In this document: positions 1 through 5,663 of the stretch, one piece after another
Layout of the letters: each line of letters starts with the position of its first letter
Position numbering within the stretch: the first letter of the stretch is position 1
Program-made: the position numbers and the translations under genes
From: Acanthaster planci
Taxonomy: Eukaryota; Echinodermata; Asteroidea; Valvatida; Acanthasteridae
Length of the DNA stretch: 10,747 bases
Assembly (NCBI RefSeq): GCF_001949145.1
Contig: NW_019091750.1
Coordinates: 64,311-75,057, forward strand
Reading direction: 5' to 3'
The notes under the pieces: model-generated
What the model was told of the DNA's origin: nothing
Database searches by the model: none
Seen by the model: the letters and a program-made list of their open reading frames with translations, nothing else

Positions 1-183
1 GGTAATTTACACGCCTGCGTTAAATCTGGAAACTCGGCTGAAAAGGAATTGTCTTCGTTGACTAAAATTGTTAGGCTACTAAAGTTGGCTACCATTTATT
101 TTATAGATTTTTATTTAGATTTTTTAAAAGAGGTGCCGTCGGCTGGGTCGGTTGATAAGCTGGTGGTAAGTCTTCGTATTTAA
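1..183 (+). CDS. 3' end of an unidentified plus-strand reading frame, cut by the window edge
   Basis: Frame 1 is open from the first base to a TAA at 181-183, giving 60 codons with no start codon needed if the gene begins to the left. The residues have a protein-like mix: a polar start with GNSAEKELSSL, then a hydrophobic helix-like stretch with LLKLATIYFIDFYLDFL, then a short tail ending VVSLRI. I do not recognise the family. It is the only plausible coding frame here on the plus strand and it converges on the minus-strand gene ending at 256. The 72 bases between them are T-rich and hold no gene. A 60-codon open run could also arise by chance in this AT-rich DNA, so coding status is uncertain. 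Confidence 0.4.
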   Translation, partial: GNLHACVKSGNSAEKELSSLTKIVRLLKLATIYFIDFYLDFLKEVPSAGSVDKLVVSLRI

Positions 184-255
184 CCGACTTTGTTAAAGTT
201 ACTCTCCAAGTTTTTTCATAAGATCTTTTTTTTAAAACCGCCGCCCGTTCGTTGG

Positions 256-701
256 CTAGCGCTCCTGCTCTTTCTTCTTTTCTTTCATTTCGTTAAATTT
301 TTTCAGCTCGGATAAAATAAGTACGAATTCCTCCTGCGATGTATCACCGTCTTCAATCGCGTGAGATACGTATTCCTCGATGGTGTTTAATTTAGCCTCT
401 GCCAAAATTCGCATTTGGTCGTGTTTTTTGGTTTTGTGGGTTAGTCTACGGGAAGCGTACTTCAATATCGCATAAGCGCCAAAATTGCGGGAATACCAAC
501 GGCTGCTGAGGTCGCGCCCAGGGCTTCCACGCCGTACTCCACGTACCCGAGTGCGGTTAAAAGTCTTTTGATCTTTTTATAGCTAGCTTCGCGCGCGTTG
601 CGTTCTCTTTGGATTTGAGATTTAATTTCTTCGATCTTTCTGAGTCTGTAAATTTTGGTTCCCGCTTGTTGGGGTTAGTTTGGGTAAATGTTAGTCGTCA
701 T
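256..701 (-). pseudogene. Broken small virus/Polinton-associated helical protein (hydrophobic middle, charged KHDQ...KLNTI tail)
   Basis: The likely start is the ATG at 701-699, directly behind the AATAAAAG motif. Only eight codons follow before an in-frame TAA at 677-675. The same frame then stays open, encoding a basic/acidic helix (RLRKIEEIKSQIQRER), a small-residue, weakly hydrophobic stretch (VEALGATSAAVGIPAILAL) and a TGA at 464-462. The continuation lies in a second frame that ends at the TAG at 258-256: RRLTHKTKKHDQMRILAEAK, then KLNTIEEY, a DGDTSQEEF acidic segment, and a Lys/Glu-rich end. The order (charged helix, hydrophobic patch, KHD..LA..KLNTI helix, D/E-x-E-E-F-x-LI-x-E helix) matches from memory a small protein family common on Polinton- or adintovirus-like elements of cnidarians and other invertebrates; its function is unknown to me. 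Here the hydrophobic part seems short. One nonsense change plus one frameshift between about 530 and 464 argue for a pseudogene. No homology search was possible. Confidence 0.6.
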
Positions 702-715
702 CTTTTATTATAATA
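702..715 (-). promoter_or_regulatory. A-rich start-proximal motif TATTATAATAAAAG before ATG 701
   Basis: On the minus strand the motif abuts the ATG directly. It includes the TAA stop of the upstream gene (710-708) and a second TAA. Nearly the same string precedes the ATGs at 1853 and 2336, which suggests a shared TATA-like promoter or initiator of the kind compact DNA viruses place at gene starts. The promoter role is inferred from recurrence only. Confidence 0.45.
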
Positions 716-1853
716 TTACTTTTATAATTACGCGTTTTAAAAAAATGTCTAGCTCGATTAAAATTTTGCTGATGTTATTCAAGAGCTCATCTCGATCGTT
801 TTTAACAGAAAAAGTCAACTTGTCTATGTTCCTGTCGATTAACCTTTTAGGCGTTTCACACGTCACGGGTGTTGAGGTGTGAGGCTCGGTAGCTATCACG
901 TACAGCAAGTCTAAAGACTGCCCGTTATAAAAATTGTTAAATGTATTTGATTGTTTGCAATGAATAAACGCGAGTTTTAAATGGGTTTAAATCGTACTTG
1001 CCTTCGTAAATAACGTTGGGTAAAAGTTTTATTTTGGGCAAGTTCAGTAGCTTGGACACTTCTTTATTTAGTTGCAACTTGAGATTGGGGTCCGTAATGG
1101 CCAAAGTCACCCTTTTAGATTCTGAGTGAACCTTAAAAGAAACGCTCGGAATCGAGTTTAACAAAAAGTGAAACCCGTCCATATTATAATAACCGGGGGA
1201 TACCACGATGCTTCCTATTTGACCCTCGGGTAATGGTTGAGATGAGCTTCGCGAATGAAGTCTGTCGTATATAGGTTCAGTTTTAGTTAATTCTCTTCTG
1301 GGTCTCGTGGGTGTTACGGGGGAGTTTGTGGTAGGTCGTGTTGGGGGATTCCCTTCGTAAATTTCATTTAAAGCTTGTTTTTGCCCCTCGAGCAGTGAAG
1401 CTGATTTTACTTTTTTATCGTTGATATCAAAAGCTAAACGAGCTCGCGTTTCTAATGGTTGTCTTTTGTTTAACTGATCTTCTAAAGTTGCGATTTCTTG
1501 GTTTAGCTGCTCAATTTCATCAGCGATGATTCTAATTTCTTCCGCTAAATTGCCTCTTTTATTTGCTTGGATCAATATGTTTTCAGCTGTTTGTACTAAT
1601 TCTGAATTCGGAGATACGTCCGTTCTTTCCTCTGAGGGTATTCCGGGCGGTCGTTCGCCAATTCCCCCTGCGGGCCTACCGTGCAAGTTTATTATCCCAC
1701 TCAATTTCAGTGGCGTTTGTTTACGTTAAAATATCCAGCTTCAAACTGAATATTTTTTACTCGGACGACCTTGTCGCCTTAGGTGTTGTTAATGACATCT
1801 CTCAATTTAAACGTCTGCTCGCTCTCGGTTAAGTAAAACGTGTGAGTCTCCAT
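708..1853 (-). pseudogene. Broken multi-domain virus-like structural-type protein (coiled coil plus beta-rich C-terminal domain)
   Basis: I read this as one gene in four pieces. (a) It opens at ATG 1853-1851 (METHTFYLTESEQTF), next to an A-rich motif, and meets an in-frame TAA at 1781-1779. (b) The same frame continues with protein-like sequence (DKVVRVKNIQFEAGYF) to a TGA at 1709-1707. (c) The frame changes between 1728 and 1709 into the long open segment ending at TAA 939-937, described separately. (d) A second shift, between 986 and 939, enters a frame that runs with sensible sequence (NNFYNGQSLDLLYVI, then KRLIDRNIDKLTFSVKNDRDE) to TAA 710-708. Piece (d) completes the C-terminal domain begun in (c): a Y-x-NG turn, a Pro-containing segment and a final DKLTF strand occur in the order I know from invertebrate Polinton-associated proteins. 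Joining (a) and (b) to (c) is less certain; they could be a separate small gene. The role is probably virion-related, by context only. Confidence 0.6.
937..1725 (-). CDS. Longest open segment: Gly/Pro-rich N-part, coiled coil, linker, start of C-terminal domain
   Basis: This is the longest uninterrupted frame outside the satellite. It is open from just after a TAA at 1728-1726 to TAA 939-937; the first initiation-like codon is a TTG at 1704-1702 and there is no nearby ATG. In order it has a Gly/Pro-rich start (GRPAGGIGERPPGIP); a heptad-patterned coiled coil of about 70 residues with many E, Q, I and L (RIIADEIEQLNQEIATLEDQ); a Thr/Pro/Arg linker (RPTTNSPVTPTRPRR) and a Ser-rich stretch; then a globular region beginning GYYNMDGFHFLLNSI with beta-like segments VSFKV, RVTLAI and a KLLNLP turn. 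This arrangement suggests a trimeric or fibrous structural protein with a C-terminal head. The lack of an in-frame ATG fits a 5' frameshift and not a true start here. Confidence 0.65.
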   Translation of the reverse strand, partial: RKQTPLKLSGIINLHGRPAGGIGERPPGIPSEERTDVSPNSELVQTAENILIQANKRGNLAEEIRIIADEIEQLNQEIATLEDQLNKRQPLETRARLAFDINDKKVKSASLLEGQKQALNEIYEGNPPTRPTTNSPVTPTRPRRELTKTEPIYDRLHSRSSSQPLPEGQIGSIVVSPGYYNMDGFHFLLNSIPSVSFKVHSESKRVTLAITDPNLKLQLNKEVSKLLNLPKIKLLPNVIYEGKYDLNPFKTRVYSLQTIKYI

Positions 1854-1864
1854 TTTATTATATA
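1854..1864 (-). promoter_or_regulatory. A-rich start-proximal motif TATATAATAAA before ATG 1853
   Basis: It directly abuts the ATG on the minus strand and overlaps the stop codon (TAA 1860-1858) of the upstream gene. It shares the core TATAATAAA with the motif at 702-715. The promoter function is inferred from position and recurrence. Confidence 0.45.
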
Positions 1865-2336
1865 CGTTTTGAAAAATCTTGTTTGGCGAGGTTAAATTTA
1901 TCGAGGGCGTTTTCCCAGTGCTTATCCAAAACTTGAAATAGATCTTTCACTTTAGATTCGGTTTCCCCAGTTGTCTCTTGATAACATACCGCGATTAAAG
2001 TCTTCAACAGTTTACCTCTAGAGATCTTGCCGTTTAAAACTTGGTTTAACTTACATTCTAATTCACCCGCTTCGCCGTTTTTGAAACAAGGGTTTTTCTC
2101 GATTTTGGTGGCGGCGGTTTTTTCCAAACGTGATGCTTGTAGTATCGATCTCCCATGTCTACAGGGGTGTACGAGGAAATCCATCCAAAAATTAGACCAC
2201 AATGTTTACACGCGTATCTTTTGTCTATTTCAAGTATTTGGTGCTCGCACGTGTTTTCGGGTGTACGTTGGTTCTCGCTGCCCGCTATGTGTACTTCCTT
2301 TAGATTCAGCAAGTGACAAAGCTTCGCATCAGTCAT
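1858..2336 (-). pseudogene. Broken zinc-ribbon-like small protein of unknown function
   Basis: The start is ATG 2336-2334, immediately behind TATTAATAAAAG. The first frame runs 92 codons to a TAG at 2060-2058 and includes TCEHQILEIDKRYACKHCG, whose C-x-H and C-x2-H-C ligands look like a zinc-binding ribbon followed by aromatic sequence (FGWISSYTP). A second frame, open across 2202-1858, carries what looks like the true C-terminal half: NPCFKNGEAGELECKLNQ, then a helical, Lys/Glu-rich end (KVKDLFQVLDKHWENALDKF). The change of frame most likely lies around 2090-2130, where the minus strand has an A6 run followed by CCGCCGCCACC, a typical slippage site. It could be a real mutation or a sequencing error. 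A transcription- or nucleic-acid-related role would fit a zinc ribbon but is not shown. Its stop lies 4 bases before the next ATG. Confidence 0.5.
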
Positions 2337-2348
2337 CTTTTATTAATA
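2337..2348 (-). promoter_or_regulatory. A-rich start-proximal motif TATTAATAAAAG before ATG 2336
   Basis: This is the third occurrence of the AATAAAA(G)-ATG arrangement on the minus strand. It sits in the 87-base spacer that also contains the hairpin at 2375-2406. The spacer has a further AAATAAA on the minus strand that could serve as a poly(A) signal for the gene ending at 2424. Confidence 0.45.
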
Positions 2349-2374
2349 GTTCATTTATTTAAGGAAAAAAAATA

Positions 2375-2406
2375 AACCCCAGTTATTCCGAGGAATAACC
2401 GAGGTT
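2375..2406. terminator. Intergenic hairpin, possible transcript 3'-end signal
   Basis: Perfect 7-bp arms GTTATTC / GAATAAC (2382-2388, 2393-2399) flank a CGAG loop. The stem can extend outward with AACC / GGTT (2375-2378, 2403-2406) and one more C-G pair, leaving two mismatches. It lies in the only sizeable spacer of the gene block, 18 bases beyond the stop of the basic-protein gene, and is followed on the minus strand by a T-rich run. Large DNA viruses and virophages often end transcripts at hairpins, so a 3'-end role is plausible but inferred. Confidence 0.45.
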
Positions 2407-2423
2407 AAATTGATTTTTCAAAT

Positions 2424-3177
2424 TTAATCGACTTTTAATTCAAATCCGCTAAACGCTTGCAACGCCGACTTACTCGAAATTAATCCGTCGTTTCTAATTT
2501 TCAACATTGCCGCTGTCACTCTATACCTAACGCTGGCTCCGCACGACAGTGAACCGTGGGTACCGTAGTATACGTCTTTTGCACAAATAAATGATTGCGC
2601 GTCGCATCTCTTATTGATAAATTCATCGATATTTGACGAGTCGATGGATCTTTTTTGGTGATCAAATAGGGAGGCATAGGGATCTATTTTAACGTACATT
2701 TGGTTTTTAGCCGTATAAGGCGGTTTAACTACATATTCGATCTTGTTCAATTCATCGATATCGCGACTGGCTTTGTAGGCGTTTACGGTGTTAGACGGTA
2801 GATTAGACCCTTGAGACTCGATAAATTTATAAACGGCAAATTTATGTGATCGAGTACGTTTGTCGTAGGTGATTGTATCTGATAGCAAATTTGACGGCCT
2901 TGGACGTTTTCTGGCGTTTGATCTCGAGTGCCGTATTTGTAAAGTGGGTTTATACCGTAACATGGTTCGATCGTCATAATCAACAGGCGTTTGTTTTGGC
3001 CGTTGTGATGGTAAAAAATGGGCGAAGTGCATTGGCTAACTTGGGTCCCTTCTTTAACCACGGGTTTTAAAATGATTAATTTATCGGGTCAAACGGACCG
3101 TAGGTGACATTGGGGTCGCAGTTGTCGGCATTGAGACGCTCGTGGTGGTCTGAAACGATAAATACTTGGGTTGACAT
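2424..3177 (-). pseudogene. Broken basic protein with an Arg/Lys-rich (NLS-like) segment, unknown family
   Basis: The best-supported part is the frame open from 3032 to a TAA at 2426-2424. It carries a basic patch, SRSNARKRPRPSNLL, then a mixed alpha/beta-looking region (KFAVYKFIESQ, YVVKPPYTAKNQMYVKIDP, KRCDAQSFICAKDVYYG, SVRYRVTAAMLKI). Its 5' side is split. An ATG at 3177-3175 (or another at 3213-3211) starts MSTQVFIVSDHHERLN and reaches TAA at 3078-3076. A second frame, open from 3088, supplies KLIILKPVVKEGTQVSQ and overlaps the 202-codon frame. So two frameshifts are needed, the first between about 3088 and 3076 and the second somewhere in 3032-2900. The ATG at 3032 is probably not the native start, because a TAG lies two codons upstream and good sequence precedes it in other frames. 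The basic patch would suit a DNA-binding or core protein; this is speculation. Confidence 0.5.
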
Positions 3178-3259
3178 GGTTCTGATTTTCCGGTTGACTA
3201 AAATTTTTCTCATTTTTACCAGGCCGCGTCTATTAATTCGGTTGGGATTTCTACTTTAA

Positions 3260-3765
3260 TTAAACGACGTCAATGTCGTATTCAATAATTAATCCAATTT
3301 TGTATAAATCCGCGCCGAGTTTAGTAGCTGAATCGGGCAGTGGCTCGTTCTCTCGCGCGTGCCTCAGCTTTTTATGGTACCCTCTACGAACACCATGTGA
3401 TCTATTCCTTCCAACTCGACACAATTTACGCAGCAGGTGCAATACGTACAACCAAAACACTCGATACAATGGGCACACTCGTAACAGTCCTCGCAACTGT
3501 ATAAGGCATTTGAATTTCAGCAGTCGTATGAATTAAAACAAGCCACGCAATTTATACATCTACCGCAATCGTCGCAGGTGGAGCAGTCGTTACATCTGGT
3601 GCAGTCGTTTCATTGGTGACAATTGTGGCATTCTTTACAATCGGTGCATTTGCATAAACTTTTGGAATTTAAACAACGAAAGCAATCGTACGAATCTATC
3701 AAGTCGATCGAATTTCTCGTGTCTTTGCAAAAATAACAATTCACGTTTGAAGTTTGATCCGCCAT
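3260..3765 (-). pseudogene. Broken cysteine-rich protein with Cys every third residue
   Basis: It starts at ATG 3765-3763 (MADQTSN) behind CATAAAAAATAA. One frame gives 28 cysteines over about 115 codons, most in an x-x-C rhythm (NDCTRCNDCSTCDDCGRC; further on EDCYECAHCIEC). Three in-frame TGA codons interrupt it, at 3612-3610, 3519-3517 and 3366-3364. The first occupies exactly a position where the rhythm calls for Cys (HNC-HQ-TGA-NDC-TRC). Two stretches starting SYDC look like an internal duplication. After the Cys region (VELEGIDHMVFVEG) the continuation is in another frame, YHKKLRHARENEPLPDSATK to IIEYDIDVV and a TAA at 3262-3260, so a frameshift lies between about 3400 and 3366. Such dense CxxC spacing suggests metal clusters or a disulphide- or metal-braced solenoid. 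I do not recognise the family. It is the first gene of the block, 46-82 bases upstream of the next start. Confidence 0.6.
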
Positions 3766-4035
3766 TTATTTTTTATGTAGTGTTTATTTTTTTCGTTTTT
3801 TTTATAACGGGCAAGTCTCGACTTGTAGCGACGGGAAGTCCCTTTTTTGTTAGTGAGTGATTGTTTGAGACTGATTGTTTGTGCGATCGGTGCTGGTCAA
3901 AGAAAAAAGTGCGCCGGGGTCAAAAGGTAACTGGAAATCCCCGGCGCGAGTGGTGGGTGAAAGGGGGTTGGCGTCGAGTCACAAGTTGTTTACAGGAAAA
4001 GTGCCCGGGATCAAGAGTTTAAGGTCAGTGAAGTG
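3766..4035. other. Non-coding junction between the virus-like block and the satellite array
   Basis: No convincing gene is present. Positions 3766-3808 are T-rich on the plus strand and would be the 5' flank of the cysteine-rich gene, including CATAAAAAATAA at 3777-3766. Positions 3812-3825 form a small hairpin (CAAGTC-TC-GACTTG). From about 3870 to 4035 the DNA is clearly richer in G and C than either side. A plus-strand frame is open from 3875 through the junction into the first satellite unit (to 4162), but it has no recognisable protein features. Two stretches, near 3905-3945 and 3998-4045, share the outline AAAAGTGC(G)CCGGG...AATCCC and may be an old imperfect duplication. Confidence 0.5.
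3911..3947. repeat. GC-rich perfect 9-bp inverted repeat
   Basis: GCGCCGGGG at 3911-3919 is exactly mirrored by CCCCGGCGC at 3939-3947, with a 19-base loop. It stands out because it is all G/C in otherwise AT-leaning DNA and lies between the last viral-type gene and the first satellite unit. It could be an element end, a cruciform-prone breakpoint or chance; the sequence does not decide. Confidence 0.6.
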
Positions 4036-4310
4036 GGAATCCCTGGTGTCATCTAAAAGGGCAGATGTTCCTCCATCTATTCATGTAAGTTTTATATCAA
4101 TATATGCGGTAGTTAAGGAAATATCTGCAAAAGGAAGTGCGAGTTCTTGTCTGACTGCTTGATATTTTTGCGGAAATCTGACTTTACGCTATTGCACGTC
4201 TTCTTGTCGCACAAAGAATGCTTCATATATTCGAAAAGAAAAGATCTCAAAAAGTACCCAAAGCTTCCAATCTTAATTCATCTGAAAGGGCAGATGTTCC
4301 TCCATCTATT

Positions 4311-4668
4311 CATGTAAGTTTTATATCCATATTTGCAGTAGTAAGGGAAGTATCTGCAAAAGGAAGTGAGAGTTTTTCTCTGACTGCTTAATGTGTTTGC
4401 GTAATTCTGACTTTACGTTATTGTGGGTCTTGTTATGACACAGATAGTCCTTATATTCGGGCAGAAAAGATCTAAAAATTATCTATATCATGCAATCTTG
4501 GAGGCCAACTGCCTCTTATTTTTACGGACTTCTGGCTTTGTTCGCGCTCTTCCTGCCGTGTTCCAGCCCAGAGAAAGTTTCACATATTCGAGCAGAAAAG
4601 ATCTGAAACTTATCTAAATCTTGCAATCTTGGTGTCATCTGACAGGGCAGATAATCGTCCATCTATTT
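4311..4668. repeat. Irregular 357-bp satellite interval: full A unit plus a ~131-bp truncated A unit
   Basis: A complete A block (to GCAATCTTGG near 4502) is followed not by GTGTCATCTG but by AGGCCAACTGCCTCTTATTTTTACGG. This rejoins the consensus at the CTGACTGCTTAATATTTTTGCG stage, so roughly 95 bp of a unit is missing. The truncated copy (about 4503-4632) is the most diverged part of the array and then ends in a normal A block (AGCAGAAAAGATCTGAAACT). Confidence 0.7.
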
Positions 4669-5349
4669 ATGTAAGTTTCATTTCAATATTTGCAGTAGTT
4701 AGGGGTATATCTGCAAAAGGAAGTGCGAGTTCATGTCTGACTGCCTGATATTTTTGCAGAATTCTGACTTTACGTTTATTGCGGGTCTTGCTGTCACACA
4801 GACATTCCGTATATTCGGGCAGAAAAGATCTAAAAATTATCTATATCTTACAATATTGGTGTCATTTGACAGCTCAGATGGTGCTTCTACCTGTTCATGT
4901 AAGTTTCATATCCATATTTGCAGTAGTTAGGGATATATCTGCAAAAGGAAGTGCGCCTTCTTGTCGGACTCCTTAATATTTTTGCGTAATTCTGACTTTA
5001 CCCTTTTGCAGGTCTTCTTGTCGCACAAAGAATGCTTCATACAGTCGAAAAGAAAAGATCTCAAAAAGTGCCTAAATCCTGCAGTCGTGGTGTCATCTGA
5101 AAGGACAGATGTCGTCCTTTTATGCATGTAAGTTTCATATCCATATTTGCAGTAGTTAGGGAAATATCTGCAAAAGGAAGTGCGAGTTGTTGTCTGACTG
5201 CTTGATATTTTTGCGTAATTCTGACTTTACGTTATTGCGGATCTTGCTGTTACACAGACATTCAATATATTCGGGCAAAAAAGATCCAAAATTATCTATA
5301 TCTTGCAATCTTGGTGTCATCTGACAGGGCAGATGTTCTTCCATCTATT

Positions 5350-5663
5350 CATGAAAGTTTCTTATCCATATTTGCAGTAGTTAGGGAAATATATGCAAAA
5401 GGAAGTGCAAAATCTTGTTTCCAAAATTATCTATATCTTGCAAAAGAAAAGATCTCAAAAAGTACCCAAGTCTTGCAATCTTGATGTCATCTGACAGGGC
5501 AGATGTTCCTCCATCTGCTCATGTAATTCTGATTTTACGCTATTGCCGGTTTTCTTGTTGCACAAAGAATGCTTCATATATTCGAAAAGAAAAGATCTTA
5601 AAAAGTACCCAAGTCTTGCAATTTTGATGTCATCTGACAGGGTAGATGTTCCTCCATCTGCTC
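5350..5663. repeat. Two consecutive deleted/chimeric satellite units (170 and 143 bp)
   Basis: In the first unit, GGAAGTGCAAAATCTTG joins directly to an A-type CCAAAATTATCTATATCTTGC. This then switches to B-type AAAAGAAAAGATCTCAAAA, so two internal deletions or one template switch created an A/B hybrid. In the second, CATGTAA at 5520 runs straight into TTCTGATTTTACGC, deleting about 85 bp from GTTTCATATCC to GCG. The pair may derive from one local rearrangement. Confidence 0.75.

Noticed and set aside
1526-2362. Plus-strand frames at 1526-1832 and 2027-2362
   Set aside because: They are antisense to the better-supported minus-strand coding segments and have no sensible domain or start context.
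3260-3536. Alternative frames at 3260-3496 (minus, from its first codon) and 3273-3536 (plus) as independent genes
   Set aside because: The first part of the minus frame is a shadow of the Cys-rich frame and only its last ~40 codons look genuine, as the frameshifted tail of that gene. The plus frame is antisense to it.
3364-3765. An altered genetic code with TGA read as an amino acid
   Set aside because: All three breaks within the Cys-rich frame are TGA, but two other genes are broken by TAA, and frameshifts occur throughout. Recoding would not repair the block; decay explains all of it.
919-3813. 15-base inverted match TGCCCGTTATAAAAA at 919-933 and, reversed, at 3799-3813, as possible terminal repeats
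   Set aside because: One copy lies inside coding sequence, the match is partly an A-run, and it does not extend. Chance is a sufficient explanation.
3875-4162. 95-codon plus-strand frame crossing the junction into the first satellite unit
   Set aside because: Its second half is satellite sequence and its first half is GC-rich DNA, where stops are rare. No recognisable motif.
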